Below are positions 1 to 5,751 of a DNA stretch of 9,086 nucleotides, in pieces (position 1 is the first letter of the stretch; every line of letters starts with the position of its first letter). The notes under the pieces were generated by a model. The model searched no databases. It was not told the origin of the DNA and saw only the letters and a list, made by a program, of their open reading frames with translations. The translations under genes and the position numbers were made by a program. The DNA comes from DASVEE01 sp036399695 (GTDB lineage: Bacteria > Acidobacteriota > Thermoanaerobaculia > Gp7-AA8), in NCBI GenBank assembly GCA_036399695.1, contig DASWMP010000080.1, positions 1-9,086 on the forward strand, in the 5' to 3' direction.

Positions 1-1
1 C

Positions 2-112
2 GCTTTTCAAAACAGGTTCTCGAACCTGGCCAAGCCGTTCAAGTGGAAGTTCACGCGCGACGACTTGCGCCGCTACCTGGTCAAGCTCACGCTCATGCCT
101 CAAGCAGCGTGA
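2..112 (+). CDS. IS630-type transposase, C-terminal fragment
   Basis: The reading frame is open from the window edge to a TGA at 110-112 and gives 36 residues, including FQNRFSNLAKPFKWKFTRDD and ending LTLMPQAA. The pattern 'NLAKPFKWKFTRDDL' is the usual extreme C-terminus of IS630-family DDE transposases, which cut and paste DNA at TA targets. The catalytic triad lies upstream, outside the window. The right end of the element should fall shortly after the stop, around 115-150, but I cannot place its inverted repeat without the left end. Family assignment rests on this short tail only, so subgroup and activity are unknown. Confidence 0.6.
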   Translation, partial: AFQNRFSNLAKPFKWKFTRDDLRRYLVKLTLMPQAA

Positions 113-131
113 TCGAATTTAGCGAATGTAG

Positions 132-473
132 TACTTAGCGACAGTCAGAGCCAGTTTCTCATACACGGAAATCGCCGGCAAATGCTTCTGCGATGAGAAT
201 GCCCTCGCGTTGCTGCGAGCTCTTACTTCTGCAGAGGACGACACGGCACGCTGCTACGTCGCTCATGGCTTGGAGCATCTCGTACGTGATGGCGTGGAGG
301 CAATCGCCGCGGCAGCGTATTCGGCCTTTGAGAAAATGAGTGACGATACTTCCGATGCCGTTCAAACAGAAGTTGCAGCCTGTGCGACACGGATTGCACA
401 GATCAAGTCCCGTTTCGCTGGCCCGGCGGCGGACCTTGCTGAACGGCTGAACGGCTTGGCGAAACTGACGTGA
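132..473 (+). pseudogene. Hypothetical protein lacking its N-terminus, probably cut by the IS630-type insertion
   Basis: The frame is open from just after a TAG at 129-131 to the TGA at 471-473. The first in-frame start is a TTG at 210, but protein-like sequence continues upstream of it (YTEIAGKCFCDENALALL), which suggests the real start was lost when the IS inserted near 115-150. The visible product is acidic and alanine-rich and predicted mostly helical (GLEHLVRDGVEAIAAAAYSA). I recognise no family. The first codons of this interval may belong to the IS end rather than to the gene. The next gene, a lipoprotein, starts 45 bases downstream on the same strand. Confidence 0.4.
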
Positions 474-517
474 CTTGCGGAAACAACGCGAGACGCGGTG
501 CGTGTAAACTATTGCGA

Positions 518-724
518 ATGAAAACATTTCCGTCAGCAATGGCAATGGCTGTTCTGATCGCCACCGTCGGTTGCAACGGGTTCGTTGGCGAAGCGCGAGT
601 TACAAGTTCAACGGCTCCCGCTGAGACGTCGACGACGCCGCCGGCGAAAGCCGAACCGACGCCGCCCGGCGGAGCGCATGGTGCGTCCAGTGCAACGACC
701 GGACACCCCGACGTACATCGATGA
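518..724 (+). CDS. Small putative lipoprotein, probably truncated
   Basis: Sixty-eight residues from ATG 518. The N-terminus MKTFPSAMAMAVLIATVGC has a Lys, a hydrophobic stretch and then a Cys at residue 19 in a loose lipobox (T-V-G-C), consistent with export and lipidation. After the Cys comes a Thr/Pro/Ala-rich linker (STTPPAKAEPTPPGG) typical of surface lipoproteins. The frame stops at 724, right before the 21-bp repeat array. A neighbouring frame (about 700-780) reads TPTYIDEHNVHERMQDACES, which looks more protein-like than the stop region, so a frameshift near 690-700 may have cut a longer lipoprotein. The first ATG before the hydrophobic stretch was chosen over the weak start near 470. 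Confidence 0.5.
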   Translation: MKTFPSAMAMAVLIATVGCNGFVGEARVTSSTAPAETSTTPPAKAEPTPPGGAHGASSATTGHPDVHR

Positions 725-780
725 GCACAACGTACATGAACGGATGCAGGATGCGTGCGAGTCGCAGTTGATCGACCGCG

Positions 781-1031
781 GGTTACCTCCAGACTCAAAG
801 CTTTACCTCCAGACTCAAAGCGTTGACTCCGGAACTCAAAACTTTGACTCCGGGACTCAGAGTTTTGACTCCGGGACTCAAAGTTTTGACTCCGGGACCC
901 AAAGCTTTGACTCTGGGACTCAAAACTTTGACTCCGGAACTCTAAGGTTTGACTCCGGGACTCAAAGCTTGACTCCGCCACGCCGAGCTTTGACTCCGGT
1001 GCTCGAACCTTTCACTCGACGAGACTTCAGC
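781..1031. repeat. 21-bp tandem repeat (minisatellite), about 11-12 units
   Basis: Units follow TTTGACTCCGGGACTCAAA plus two bases, period 21, starting at about 781, 802, 822, 843, 864, 885, 906, 927, 948, 969, 989 and a degraded last unit at 1010. Units at 802 and 969 are 20 bases long, which shifts any reading frame. The central units (843-968) are closest to consensus; both edges are diverged. The core is a 19-base near-palindrome (TTTGA.TCC.GGA.TCAAA): eight of nine base pairs match around a central G. Read in frame the plus strand gives QSFDSGT and the minus strand PGVKALS or ESRSQSF. Such peptides are often annotated as proteins, but I see no start context, and the 20-base units break the frame. 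Confidence 0.9.
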
Positions 1032-1191
1032 AGATAGCGAAACTGGCAACGCCGAGAAACGGAATCGATTCGCAATAGTCGCATCCTCGACGAAGGCTGT
1101 CCCGAAGTGCACTCGCGAGCTGGCACAGCCGATGCCTCGCTTCCCTCCACCGGATCGCGCGGGGTTCACTTCTCCGGCTTCCTCGGTACCA

Positions 1192-2421
1192 TTAATTCTG
1201 CTCTGTCACATTTGGCGGGTCCTCGGGAAAGACTTCTCCTCGCCGTTTGAAACGTCGTCGTAGGAGATCGATGAGATCCTCATGCGTGCGGTTGCGACGC
1301 GGGAGATAGTGCACAAGCATCATCTGCACGTCGGCCGCTGTGAGCACAGGCTCGCCGATCTCCAGACGCTCACGCGTCAGAAAGAGCATGGCCATCATTA
1401 CCAAAGCGGCGTGGTGATGCCAGCCTCGCCATCCGCGAACCTGATATTCGCCGAAGCCGCCTTGCTGTTTCGCGTCTTCCAAAGCACGCTCGACGAAGTA
1501 GCGCTGACCCTGCATGTAGGCAAGCCGCTTCATGGGTGTGTCCGGAGCGGCATTCGACAAGCTGTACTTGAGGCGGTTCGGCTGTCGCGTCACGATCAGG
1601 TGCCACTCGTACGCGTGCTCATCGCCCTGTTGGTAGAGCCACACCCGACCGTGCAGGGACTCCACTTCCATCGGCCCCTTTGTTCCGTGCCGCATCTCGA
1701 TTCGCCGCCACGCCTCCGCGCCCTGCGCAGCCGCCCAGGCGTCGGCACGCATTCGTCTGGCGTTCTCTTTGTCGGCTATGGGATCCGCAGTCCAGATGTA
1801 CTGATCGCAGTGGACGTCGCCCAGGAACGTCAGCCCGGTCCCGTCGAGCATCCGCAGGAACTGACCGTTATCGCCGTAGAACCCGTCGAACCCCACCCAG
1901 GAGAACTGCACTCCGTTCTGGAGCGCGCGTTCGATCAGATCCAGCGCCAACTCCTGCTTGGTCGGATAGGTCCGCAACGCCTCGGGCACTCCGGCCGCCG
2001 CCATGCGTGCGCGGTCGCCGGTCCACTCCTTCGGCAGGAACAGCGCCGTGTCGATGAGGGTCGCGATCGATCCCTTCCCAAGTGACGCGCAGACCGCGGT
2101 CTGCCAGTTGTCGACCTTCCCAAGGCGTCCGCACCACTGCCGGCCGACACCTACTGAATCGCGCCCCTTCTTCGGAAACCCGGTTTCGTCGATGACGAGA
2201 AACGAATCGTCCGTGCCGCCCAGCAACGCGTGCGCGTCTCGCGCGACTTTGTCGACAACCGCGCGATGATCCCATGGTGAGTTCGCGATGAAGTGGTGCA
2301 GGGCCTGTTCGTCCGACCCCGGTACGGCGTCTCGAATCCCCTCGATGTTCCGCCGTCGGGCCTGCATCAGCCCGCGCAAGTAAATCCGGGCTTGCGAACC
2401 ACTTGTTCTCGTCTTCGTCAC
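1192..2421 (-). CDS. IS701-family DDE transposase
   Basis: A 409-residue product from GTG 2421. The DDE catalytic core is visible: FLVIDETGFPKKG (Asp78), WVGFDGFYGDN (Asp179) and VERALEDAKQQGGFG (Glu311) followed by Y-x-V-R-G-W, the usual IS701 layout. It cuts and rejoins the ends of its own element. The frame is open upstream of the GTG to an in-frame stop near 2553 and reads RFDGSFDEYDPYFVTKT, which resembles the real N-terminus of this family (F-D-E-Y). No ATG, GTG or TTG is in frame there. An ATG at about 2493 lies in another frame and soon stops, so either the start is non-canonical or a one-base indel has damaged the 5' end. Otherwise intact to QN-stop, so it may still be active. Confidence 0.9.
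   Translation of the reverse strand: MTKTRTSGSQARIYLRGLMQARRRNIEGIRDAVPGSDEQALHHFIANSPWDHRAVVDKVARDAHALLGGTDDSFLVIDETGFPKKGRDSVGVGRQWCGRLGKVDNWQTAVCASLGKGSIATLIDTALFLPKEWTGDRARMAAAGVPEALRTYPTKQELALDLIERALQNGVQFSWVGFDGFYGDNGQFLRMLDGTGLTFLGDVHCDQYIWTADPIADKENARRMRADAWAAAQGAEAWRRIEMRHGTKGPMEVESLHGRVWLYQQGDEHAYEWHLIVTRQPNRLKYSLSNAAPDTPMKRLAYMQGQRYFVERALEDAKQQGGFGEYQVRGWRGWHHHAALVMMAMLFLTRERLEIGEPVLTAADVQMMLVHYLPRRNRTHEDLIDLLRRRFKRRGEVFPEDPPNVTEQN
1196..1212 (+). repeat. Left terminal inverted repeat of the IS701-type element
   Basis: TTCTGCTCTGTCACATT pairs with the reverse complement of 2574-2590 at 15 of 17 positions. It overlaps the last codons of the transposase gene, whose stop lies just outside. 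The flanking bases CCA/TGG happen to extend the apparent symmetry. Confidence 0.8.
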
Positions 2422-2573
2422 GAAATAGGGATCGTACTCGTCGAACGATCCGTCGAAGCGCTTGACTACGCCCTGTGGCGACCAGCGCTCATGAAATCTA
2501 CTCCTCTTACGGCTCGTGTGGTGGGCTGCGGAACATCTTCGCCGCTCATTCTAAACGGCTTACGCCTTTACCG

Positions 2574-2590
2574 AAAGTGACAAAGCAGAA
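2574..2590 (-). repeat. Right terminal inverted repeat of the IS701-type element
   Basis: AAAGTGACAAAGCAGAA, the partner of 1196-1212. Immediately outside lies TTAG, the candidate target site. From there the minus-strand immunity-like gene begins to be readable. Confidence 0.8.
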
Positions 2591-2829
2591 TTAGTGGCGT
2601 CGTGCGCAAGCACGGTCAGGAGCGACGATGATTCCGGCATTCCAAGAGAACGCTCGTCGCGAATAACAGCCAACACCATGCTGAGTGCTTCCTCACTAAA
2701 TCGGCGCCTGCCGAGTTGCGCCATCTCCAAGTCGAACGCGCATTCCCGCAGACGATCTACATCCCCTGCGGTGAGCGCCTCATCGAAGCGGCGTCGCAGG
2801 GTATCCAGAGCGCTGTTTATATTGGACAT
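2591..2829 (-). pseudogene. Immunity-like gene cut by the IS701-type element
   Basis: From ATG 2829 the product reads MSNINSALDTLRRRFDEALT and continues for about 79 native residues to LTVLAHDAT, where the IS begins. It is rich in Arg, Glu and Leu, predicted helical, with no signal peptide, so cytoplasmic. I do not recognise the family. Its position argues for an immunity role: it starts 13 bases inside the end of an Rhs tail fragment (stop at 2817-2819), the arrangement seen for other pairs here. Joining the flanks across the IS gives an open frame that continues DATNGTEEAGEVNP toward about 1030. Whether that is the original 3' part is uncertain. A second copy of its first 12 codons lies at 7240. 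Confidence 0.6.
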
Positions 2830-3078
2830 GTCGGGCACTCCGGCGCACAGCGGCCATGAAGCAGCCAGCATGGATTTACGAATGGCGGAATCAGTTCTGC
2901 GGCCGGAGCAATGATGGCTGTCGCCCTGGGGAGGGTGATCGTCGACGGGACGATGGCCACGAGCGGATTACTGCCCGTGGGGGTGTGATGGTCGCGCCGC
3001 CGCTCGGTGCGGCCAATGCGAGCGTGACGGTACCGTCCACCAGACCGCCGCCGACCGCGCGCCGCATCGCCCTCTTGA
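2817..3078 (-). pseudogene. Ig-like repeat fragment fused to an Rhs C-terminal tail
   Basis: The minus strand reads GLVDGTVTLALAAPSGGATI (about 3078-2985), then, after a one-base shift in a G-run near 2979-2983, TGSNPLVAIVPSTITLPRAT and finally AAELIPPFVNPCWLLHGRC ending CPTCPI-stop at 2817. The first part is a bacterial Ig-like beta-sandwich repeat (TVTL...NP..AIVPSTIT). The last part matches the C-terminal tail of the Rhs protein at 5751 (IPPGFVNPCWYLP). No Rhs core, hinge or toxin lies between them, so a large internal deletion joined the Ig module to the tail. The tail stop overlaps the following immunity-like gene by 13 bases. Confidence 0.65.
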
Positions 3079-3107
3079 GCTGCAGAGCCTGCAGGGTACG
3101 AAACGGA

Positions 3108-3283
3108 GTTCCCTCATCGTCGTCCGCCAGGTTCTGACCAAGGAACACGAAAGCCTTCAACTCCGGCACAAGCCCGAAATCGTCGAGGTACGAAACCATG
3201 AAATATACAGAACCGTTTCGTAGGCGCTCGGGCTGCACGGACTCAAAGTGGAGTCTCACCGTGGACGAATCGGAACTAGTCAT
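3108..3283 (-). pseudogene. Immunity gene copy 1, intact start, 3' half replaced
   Basis: ATG 3283 is preceded by AGGGGAG eight bases upstream, a good ribosome site. The product begins MTSSDSSTVRLHFESVQPER and runs through SVYFMVSYLDDFGLVPELKA and FVFLGQNLADDDEG. Up to that point it matches the gene at 5384-5751. After codon DEG (about 3108) the sequence changes abruptly to TPFRTLQALQLKRA and enters an Ig-like repeat fragment, in frame, so the open frame continues to 2891 as a chimera. It lacks the YFQD..S...GAR..PEGA half seen in its paralogues, so it is probably non-functional. The family is a small cytoplasmic immunity protein of Rhs systems that I recognise by pattern but cannot name. Confidence 0.7.
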
Positions 3284-3416
3284 CAATTGGACTCCCCTGG
3301 AGGTTCACATGGCAAGTACCAGCAAGGATTAACAAAGCCTGGCGGAATCCCGGCACGCCCGGTGCCCGGGCAGACACAGTGCGAAGCACCTGGAAATACC
3401 GGCGAAACGGACGGTC
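3111..3416 (-). repeat. Direct repeat: Rhs tail plus immunity 5' part (partner 5580-5884)
   Basis: Both copies carry, on the minus strand, the end of the Rhs tail followed by the first part of the immunity gene. Differences are scattered substitutions and several single-base indels. The copies share a sharp boundary at 3416/5884 (GGTC). Left of it copy 1 continues in the immunity gene; to the right it goes into an Ig-like repeat and copy 2 into the Rhs CT. At the other edge, 3111/5580, copy 1 leaves the immunity gene. Confidence 0.85.
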
Positions 3417-3640
3417 AGTTGCAGCCGTTGCACGGTTCCGTTGTACGCCGCGCGGATGATGACATCAAACGGTTGCGTGACGGCTTCGGTGTCGATAGCG
3501 AAGGTGGCGGTGGCGTAGCCCTGCGCCATGGTGAGCGTCGAGGGAACGATGGCCATGAGCGGGTTGCTGCTCGTCAGGGTGATGGTGGCGCCGCTCGGGG
3601 CGGCCGAGGCGAGGGTGACTGTGCCGTCGACAGGTCACCG
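3284..3640 (-). pseudogene. Ig-like repeat joined to a decayed Rhs tail (upstream of immunity copy 1)
   Basis: From about 3640 the minus strand encodes an Ig-like repeat: PVDGTVTLASAAPSGATITL, NPLMAIVPSTLTMAQGYATA, TFAIDTEAVTQPFDVIIRAA, YNGTVQRLQLTV. Near 3416 it switches directly into DNA matching the Rhs tail at 5757-5884. Relative to that copy it has CCGGGA for CCGGGGA, CCAGGGGAG for CCAGGGAG and CAATTG for CAATTTG, so the tail cannot be read in one frame and the stop/start overlap with the immunity gene is lost. The entire Rhs core and toxin are missing. No gene on the plus strand of this stretch is convincing. Confidence 0.65.
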
Positions 3641-3696
3641 CCTACGGCCGCGACGACGCCAGCGCGAGAGACGCCACGTGGTTGCCGGCCGGCGCT

Positions 3697-3715
3697 GTGA
3701 CCGAACGTCGGTCAC
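3697..3715. other. Perfect 8-bp inverted repeat (hairpin)
   Basis: GTGACCGA-ACG-TCGGTCAC, a perfect eight-pair stem with a three-base loop, followed on the plus strand by TTTCTCTG. It lies in the gap between the minus-strand Ig/tail remnant (ending 3640) and the start of the plus-strand toxin block (about 3804). It could be a terminator or a recombination joint marking the inversion. The T-run is too weak to call a rho-independent terminator. Confidence 0.35.
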
Positions 3716-3803
3716 TTTCTCTGTCCTCCAGGCGAATCCATTCGATCGCCCGTCACTTTGAGTGATGACGACCGGCGTGCACGGCCCCACCCGTCGATGC
3801 TAG

Positions 3804-4149
3804 TCCGCGATCACAGTCACATTCTTGTCCACTACACGCTCTTGCTCATCGAATGTCACTGTGAACTGCTCGTATCGTCTCGTTCGAACCGTCAGCGGCT
3901 TGGGCGAATACCGATGGGTAGACGGGCCAATGAGCTGTTCGTGTAAAGAACCGAGCTGCCTGGATAGATTGAGAGACTGGGCGCGCCGATCTTCCTCCGC
4001 TGCCTCTGATCCCCATCCCTCCAGAATGGTTGCCGAGGTTACCGCGTGAGCCGGTGATCCCTGGCCTTACGCGCTTTTTTGTGAATCCCTGCTTGCTGAA
4101 TCCCTCGTTGCCATGCTCAGGCTCCGGTGGGCCAGGCGGAGTTATCTAA
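3804..4149 (+). pseudogene. Rhs-type CT toxin end and constant tail, plus strand, frameshifted
   Basis: The frame opening after a TAG at 3801-3803 reads VNCSYRLVRTVSGLGEYRW, then CSCKEPSCLDRLRDWARR. Near 3985 the coding frame shifts by one and continues ADLPPLPLIPIPPEWLPRLP, then GLTRFFVNPCLLNPSLPCS and ends GGPGGVI-stop at 4147-4149. This mirrors the end of the Rhs protein at 5751 piece by piece: CNCRETSC, a basic helix LLDKLKDWW, a Pro-rich linker (PVFPVFPVLP) and FVNPCWYLP...I-stop. It is therefore a homologous CT/tail in the opposite orientation. No Rhs core or hinge precedes it, so it is an orphan cassette end. The stop overlaps the next gene as TAATG. Confidence 0.65.
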
Positions 4150-4397
4150 TGCGGTTCGAAGCGAGAGAACTGAAGAAGTACGCGGAGCCAATCAGCGCAT
4201 CCGACCTCGAAGAAGGAGCGGTGTACTTCGCATTGACGTTCGTTGATGAGGAAATGTTGATTCCACACGTCGAGACAATCGTTTACGTAGGCGCGAACCT
4301 CGATGGCACCGACGGCAATCGGGTTTACTTTCAGGACATCGACTCGTTTAAAGCTGGAACCCGGTTTGACATGGCAATTCCAGAAGGCGGGCGGTAG
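4149..4397 (+). CDS. Immunity protein, paralogue of the genes at 3283 and 5751, probably 3'-truncated
   Basis: ATG 4149 shares its A with the toxin stop (TAATG) and has AGGCGGAG seven bases upstream, so it is translationally coupled to the toxin tail. The 82-residue product has the family pattern LEEGAVYFALTFVDEEMLIP, ETIVYVGANLDG, YFQDIDSF and IPEGG, matching SVYFMVSYLDDFGLVPELKA, FVFVGRNLAEDD, YFQDAVSYSQGAR and VPEGA at 5384. It is acidic with no signal peptide, as expected for a cytoplasmic antitoxin that binds its cognate CT. It stops straight after PEGGR, while the paralogue runs on for about 35 more residues (VMEFEEALEALAQC), so the 3' end was probably lost at a junction near 4397. Confidence 0.65.
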   Translation: MRFEARELKKYAEPISASDLEEGAVYFALTFVDEEMLIPHVETIVYVGANLDGTDGNRVYFQDIDSFKAGTRFDMAIPEGGR

Positions 4398-4438
4398 CAT
4401 GTCTGTCGATGGCGTCGACTGGCCGGGTGCGATCTTGA

Positions 4439-4597
4439 AAATCCTGGATACGCAACGCTACACTCGTCTGCGATAGCAAAGGCGTCGCGCATTTTGAGCT
4501 CAACTGCCTCAAGTGCTCGTTAAAAGACGAACCTCAGAAGTTCATTAACGGTACGCCAGCACCTCCGCCCGCCGGTTGGCCACCTTTCCTGCCATGA
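4439..4597 (+). pseudogene. Second orphan CT toxin end, plus strand
   Basis: Open from just after an in-frame TGA (4436-4438) to TGA 4595-4597. The readable part is VCDSKGVAHFELNCLKCSL, then KDEPQKFINGTPAPPPAGWP and PFLP-stop. The Cys pairs and Pro-rich end resemble CT ends of Rhs toxins, but it lacks the FVNPCW tail. The stop overlaps the next start by four bases (ATGA), the classical coupling of toxin and immunity genes. No start codon or Rhs core is present upstream, so it is a cassette remnant joined to the end of the previous immunity gene. The toxin role is inferred from layout only. Confidence 0.4.
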
Positions 4598-5087
4598 AGA
4601 AGATCGCGCTACTCGTAACACTCGCAATCGCTGTGACGGCCGGCCCTGCTGGCTGTTACATATGACCGCGGCAAGCAACGCAGTTTTCACCTGCCTTTCG
4701 TCGTACAGCTTACTCACGGCTGCCTTTTCGATCCTCGGCGGAAGCAGTCAGTCGAGCGCTCGGGGCCCGCTTGCGGAGCGGACCTTCGTGGCACGTGAGC
4801 ACTGGTAGTACTGCTTGCAGGAACCTCAGCCGATCGTGACGAATCGCAGCATCTGTCGTGCCCTGAGATGAAATTCGATGAGAGCCGACATGTCAGTGCG
4901 ATCTCGGGTTGGCCGGATGTTGATGCGAGCAGTTTGGTGGGACGTGACCCGACAGCAGTTGAATCACGCTTGGGGGAAACCACTGCTGGTCCGCAATGGT
5001 GGTCGTTACACCGTTTGGTATTACTCGGGACCCGCGAAGTCAAATGTTGAAACGTGCGAGAAACGCGACAGCTCTCCATTCCGTTGA
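4594..5087 (+). pseudogene. Broken lipoprotein gene, candidate exported immunity protein
   Basis: ATG 4594 starts MKKIALLVTLAIAVTAGPAG followed by CYI-stop (4663-4665): two Lys, a hydrophobic core and a Cys at residue 21, a convincing lipoprotein or signal peptide. The stop falls two residues after the Cys. Further down the same strand (about 4870-5085) protein-like sequence resumes: SSLVGRDPTAVESRLG, then after a one-base shift at the GGGGG near 4975, KPLLVRNGGRYTVWYYSGP. This LVGR...V..RLG.P......WYY pattern resembles small SmpA/BamE-like outer-membrane lipoproteins. I infer one lipoprotein gene broken by several lesions. The ATGA overlap with the upstream CT makes an exported immunity protein plausible, which would point to a periplasm-acting toxin. 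The stretch 4666-4865 shows nothing clear. Confidence 0.4.
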
Positions 5088-5250
5088 GGCACTTCGACTC
5101 GCAAATTCGCTGTTCCGCGTTCGTGCACGGACGCGTGCCGGTGCGCGAGGGTGGTAACAGTCGAGGCGAGAGCCCAAGAGTATCGATGTTGGTGAGCGGA
5201 TTCCCTTCTGCGTACCTGTACAGGTTTACACCACCGGCCAAACCCATTCG
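5055..5250 (-). pseudogene. Rhs hinge and cysteine-rich CT fragment
   Basis: The minus strand reads MGLAGGVNLYRYAEGNPLTN then IDTLGLSP, the standard end of the Rhs core (DPxGL AGGxNLYxYxxGNPxxxxDxxGL), followed by a variable CT containing RPCTNAEQRICESKC and CRVSRTF. The Cys spacing C-x7-C-x3-C then CxV is the same as in the Rhs protein at 5751 (PCYSEEWKYCEKKC). Upstream there is no YD core: the sequence changes at 5251 into a 50-base piece of Ig-like repeat. Downstream the CT runs into the antisense of the plus-strand lipoprotein remnant around 5055, where the frame ceases to look like protein. This is a hinge/toxin cassette with both ends lost. Confidence 0.65.
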
Positions 5251-5251
5251 A

Positions 5252-5301
5252 CGGCGCTGAGGGTGACGGTGCCGGTGGCGTCGTCGCCGGCGTAGACGAA
5301 G
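5252..5301 (-). repeat. 50-bp exact copy of the Ig-like repeat (partner 6985-7034)
   Basis: Positions 5252-5301 are identical to 6985-7034 over all 50 bases; on the minus strand they encode AGDDATGTVTLSA. At 5251 the piece abuts an Rhs hinge; at 5302 it meets an 80-base stretch with no recognisable gene (5302-5383) that follows the immunity gene stop. The exact identity next to heavily decayed neighbours suggests a recent recombination. Confidence 0.85.
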
Positions 5302-5383
5302 CCGAGGCGACGAGCCACGGTGACGAAGTCACAACTGGTGTTTCGCCGTGGAAGCACAATCTCAACACTGATGCCGCGATGCC

Positions 5384-5751
5384 TCATTTCCCTTCCACTA
5401 AACTGGGTGCCTCCCGTCGCATCAACCTACATTGAGCCAGAGCTTCCAAGGCTTCCTCGAACTCCATGACTGGCACCTCGTCAGGCCGACACCGGAGGAT
5501 GTATGCGCCTTCCGGTACAGGCTCATCACCGAGACGAGCACCCTGGGAGTACGAGACAGCGTCTTGAAAGTACACCTCGCCCTCATCGTCCTCCGCCAGG
5601 TTCCGACCAACGAACACGAAAGCCTTCAACTCCGGCACAAGCCCGAAATCGTCGAGGTACGAAACCATGAATATACAGAACCGTCTCGTAGGCGCTCGGG
5701 CTACACGGACTCAAAGTGGAGTCTCACCGTGGACGAATCGGAACTAGTCAT
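5384..5751 (-). pseudogene. Immunity gene copy 2, damaged start, intact 3' part
   Basis: ATG 5751 overlaps the stop of the Rhs gene as TGATG and has AGGGAG upstream. It begins MTSSDSSTVRLHFESV but codon 17 is TAG (5701-5703) where copy 1 has CAG, and a base is missing near 5669 (GAATAT against GAAATAT). From an internal ATG at 5668 the frame is open for 94 residues: MVSYLDDFGLVPELKAFVFV, GRNLAEDDEGEVYFQD, GARLGDEPVPEGAYILRC, then VMEFEEALEALAQC and the stop at 5384. This 3' half is the most complete version of the family in the window. Translation from 5668 is possible but has no good ribosome site. As the cognate of the Rhs CT just upstream it should neutralise that toxin; its loss fits a dead toxin. 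Confidence 0.75.

Larger units (their letters stand above)
1196..2590 (-). mobile_element. IS701-type insertion sequence, complete (about 1.4 kb)
   Basis: A single transposase gene fills the element. The two ends are inverted repeats: 1196-1212 reads TTCTGCTCTGTCACATT and the reverse complement of 2574-2590 reads TTCTGCTTTGTCACTTT, 15 of 17 bases matching. Immediately outside are TTAA (1192-1195) and TTAG (2591-2594), which could be a four-base target duplication of YTAR type with one changed base. The transposase stop codon TAA lies in the left flank/target bases. On the right the element has entered the 3' part of a minus-strand immunity-like gene. The length agrees with the 1.4-1.5 kb usual for this family. 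Confidence 0.8.

Noticed and set aside
781..1031. CRISPR array
   Set aside because: The units are contiguous at 21 bases with no unique spacers, and no cas gene is present.
403..1037. Open frames across the 21-bp repeat on both strands
   Set aside because: They exist because the unit has a period of 21 without stops. The 20-base units shift the frame, and no start context or domain is seen.
1282..2085. Long plus-strand open frame
   Set aside because: It is the antisense of the IS701-type transposase, which has clear catalytic motifs.
3248..3700. Plus-strand open frame of 150 codons
   Set aside because: It is antisense to the Ig-like repeat and Rhs tail; its product has no recognisable features.
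3697..3715. Rho-independent terminator
   Set aside because: The stem is perfect but is followed by TTTCTCTG, not a clear T-run, and no intact gene ends just before it. Kept only as a hairpin.
3985..3990. Programmed frameshifting in the plus-strand CT
   Set aside because: No slippery heptamer with a downstream structure stands out, and many unrelated frameshifts in the locus favour decay or sequencing error.
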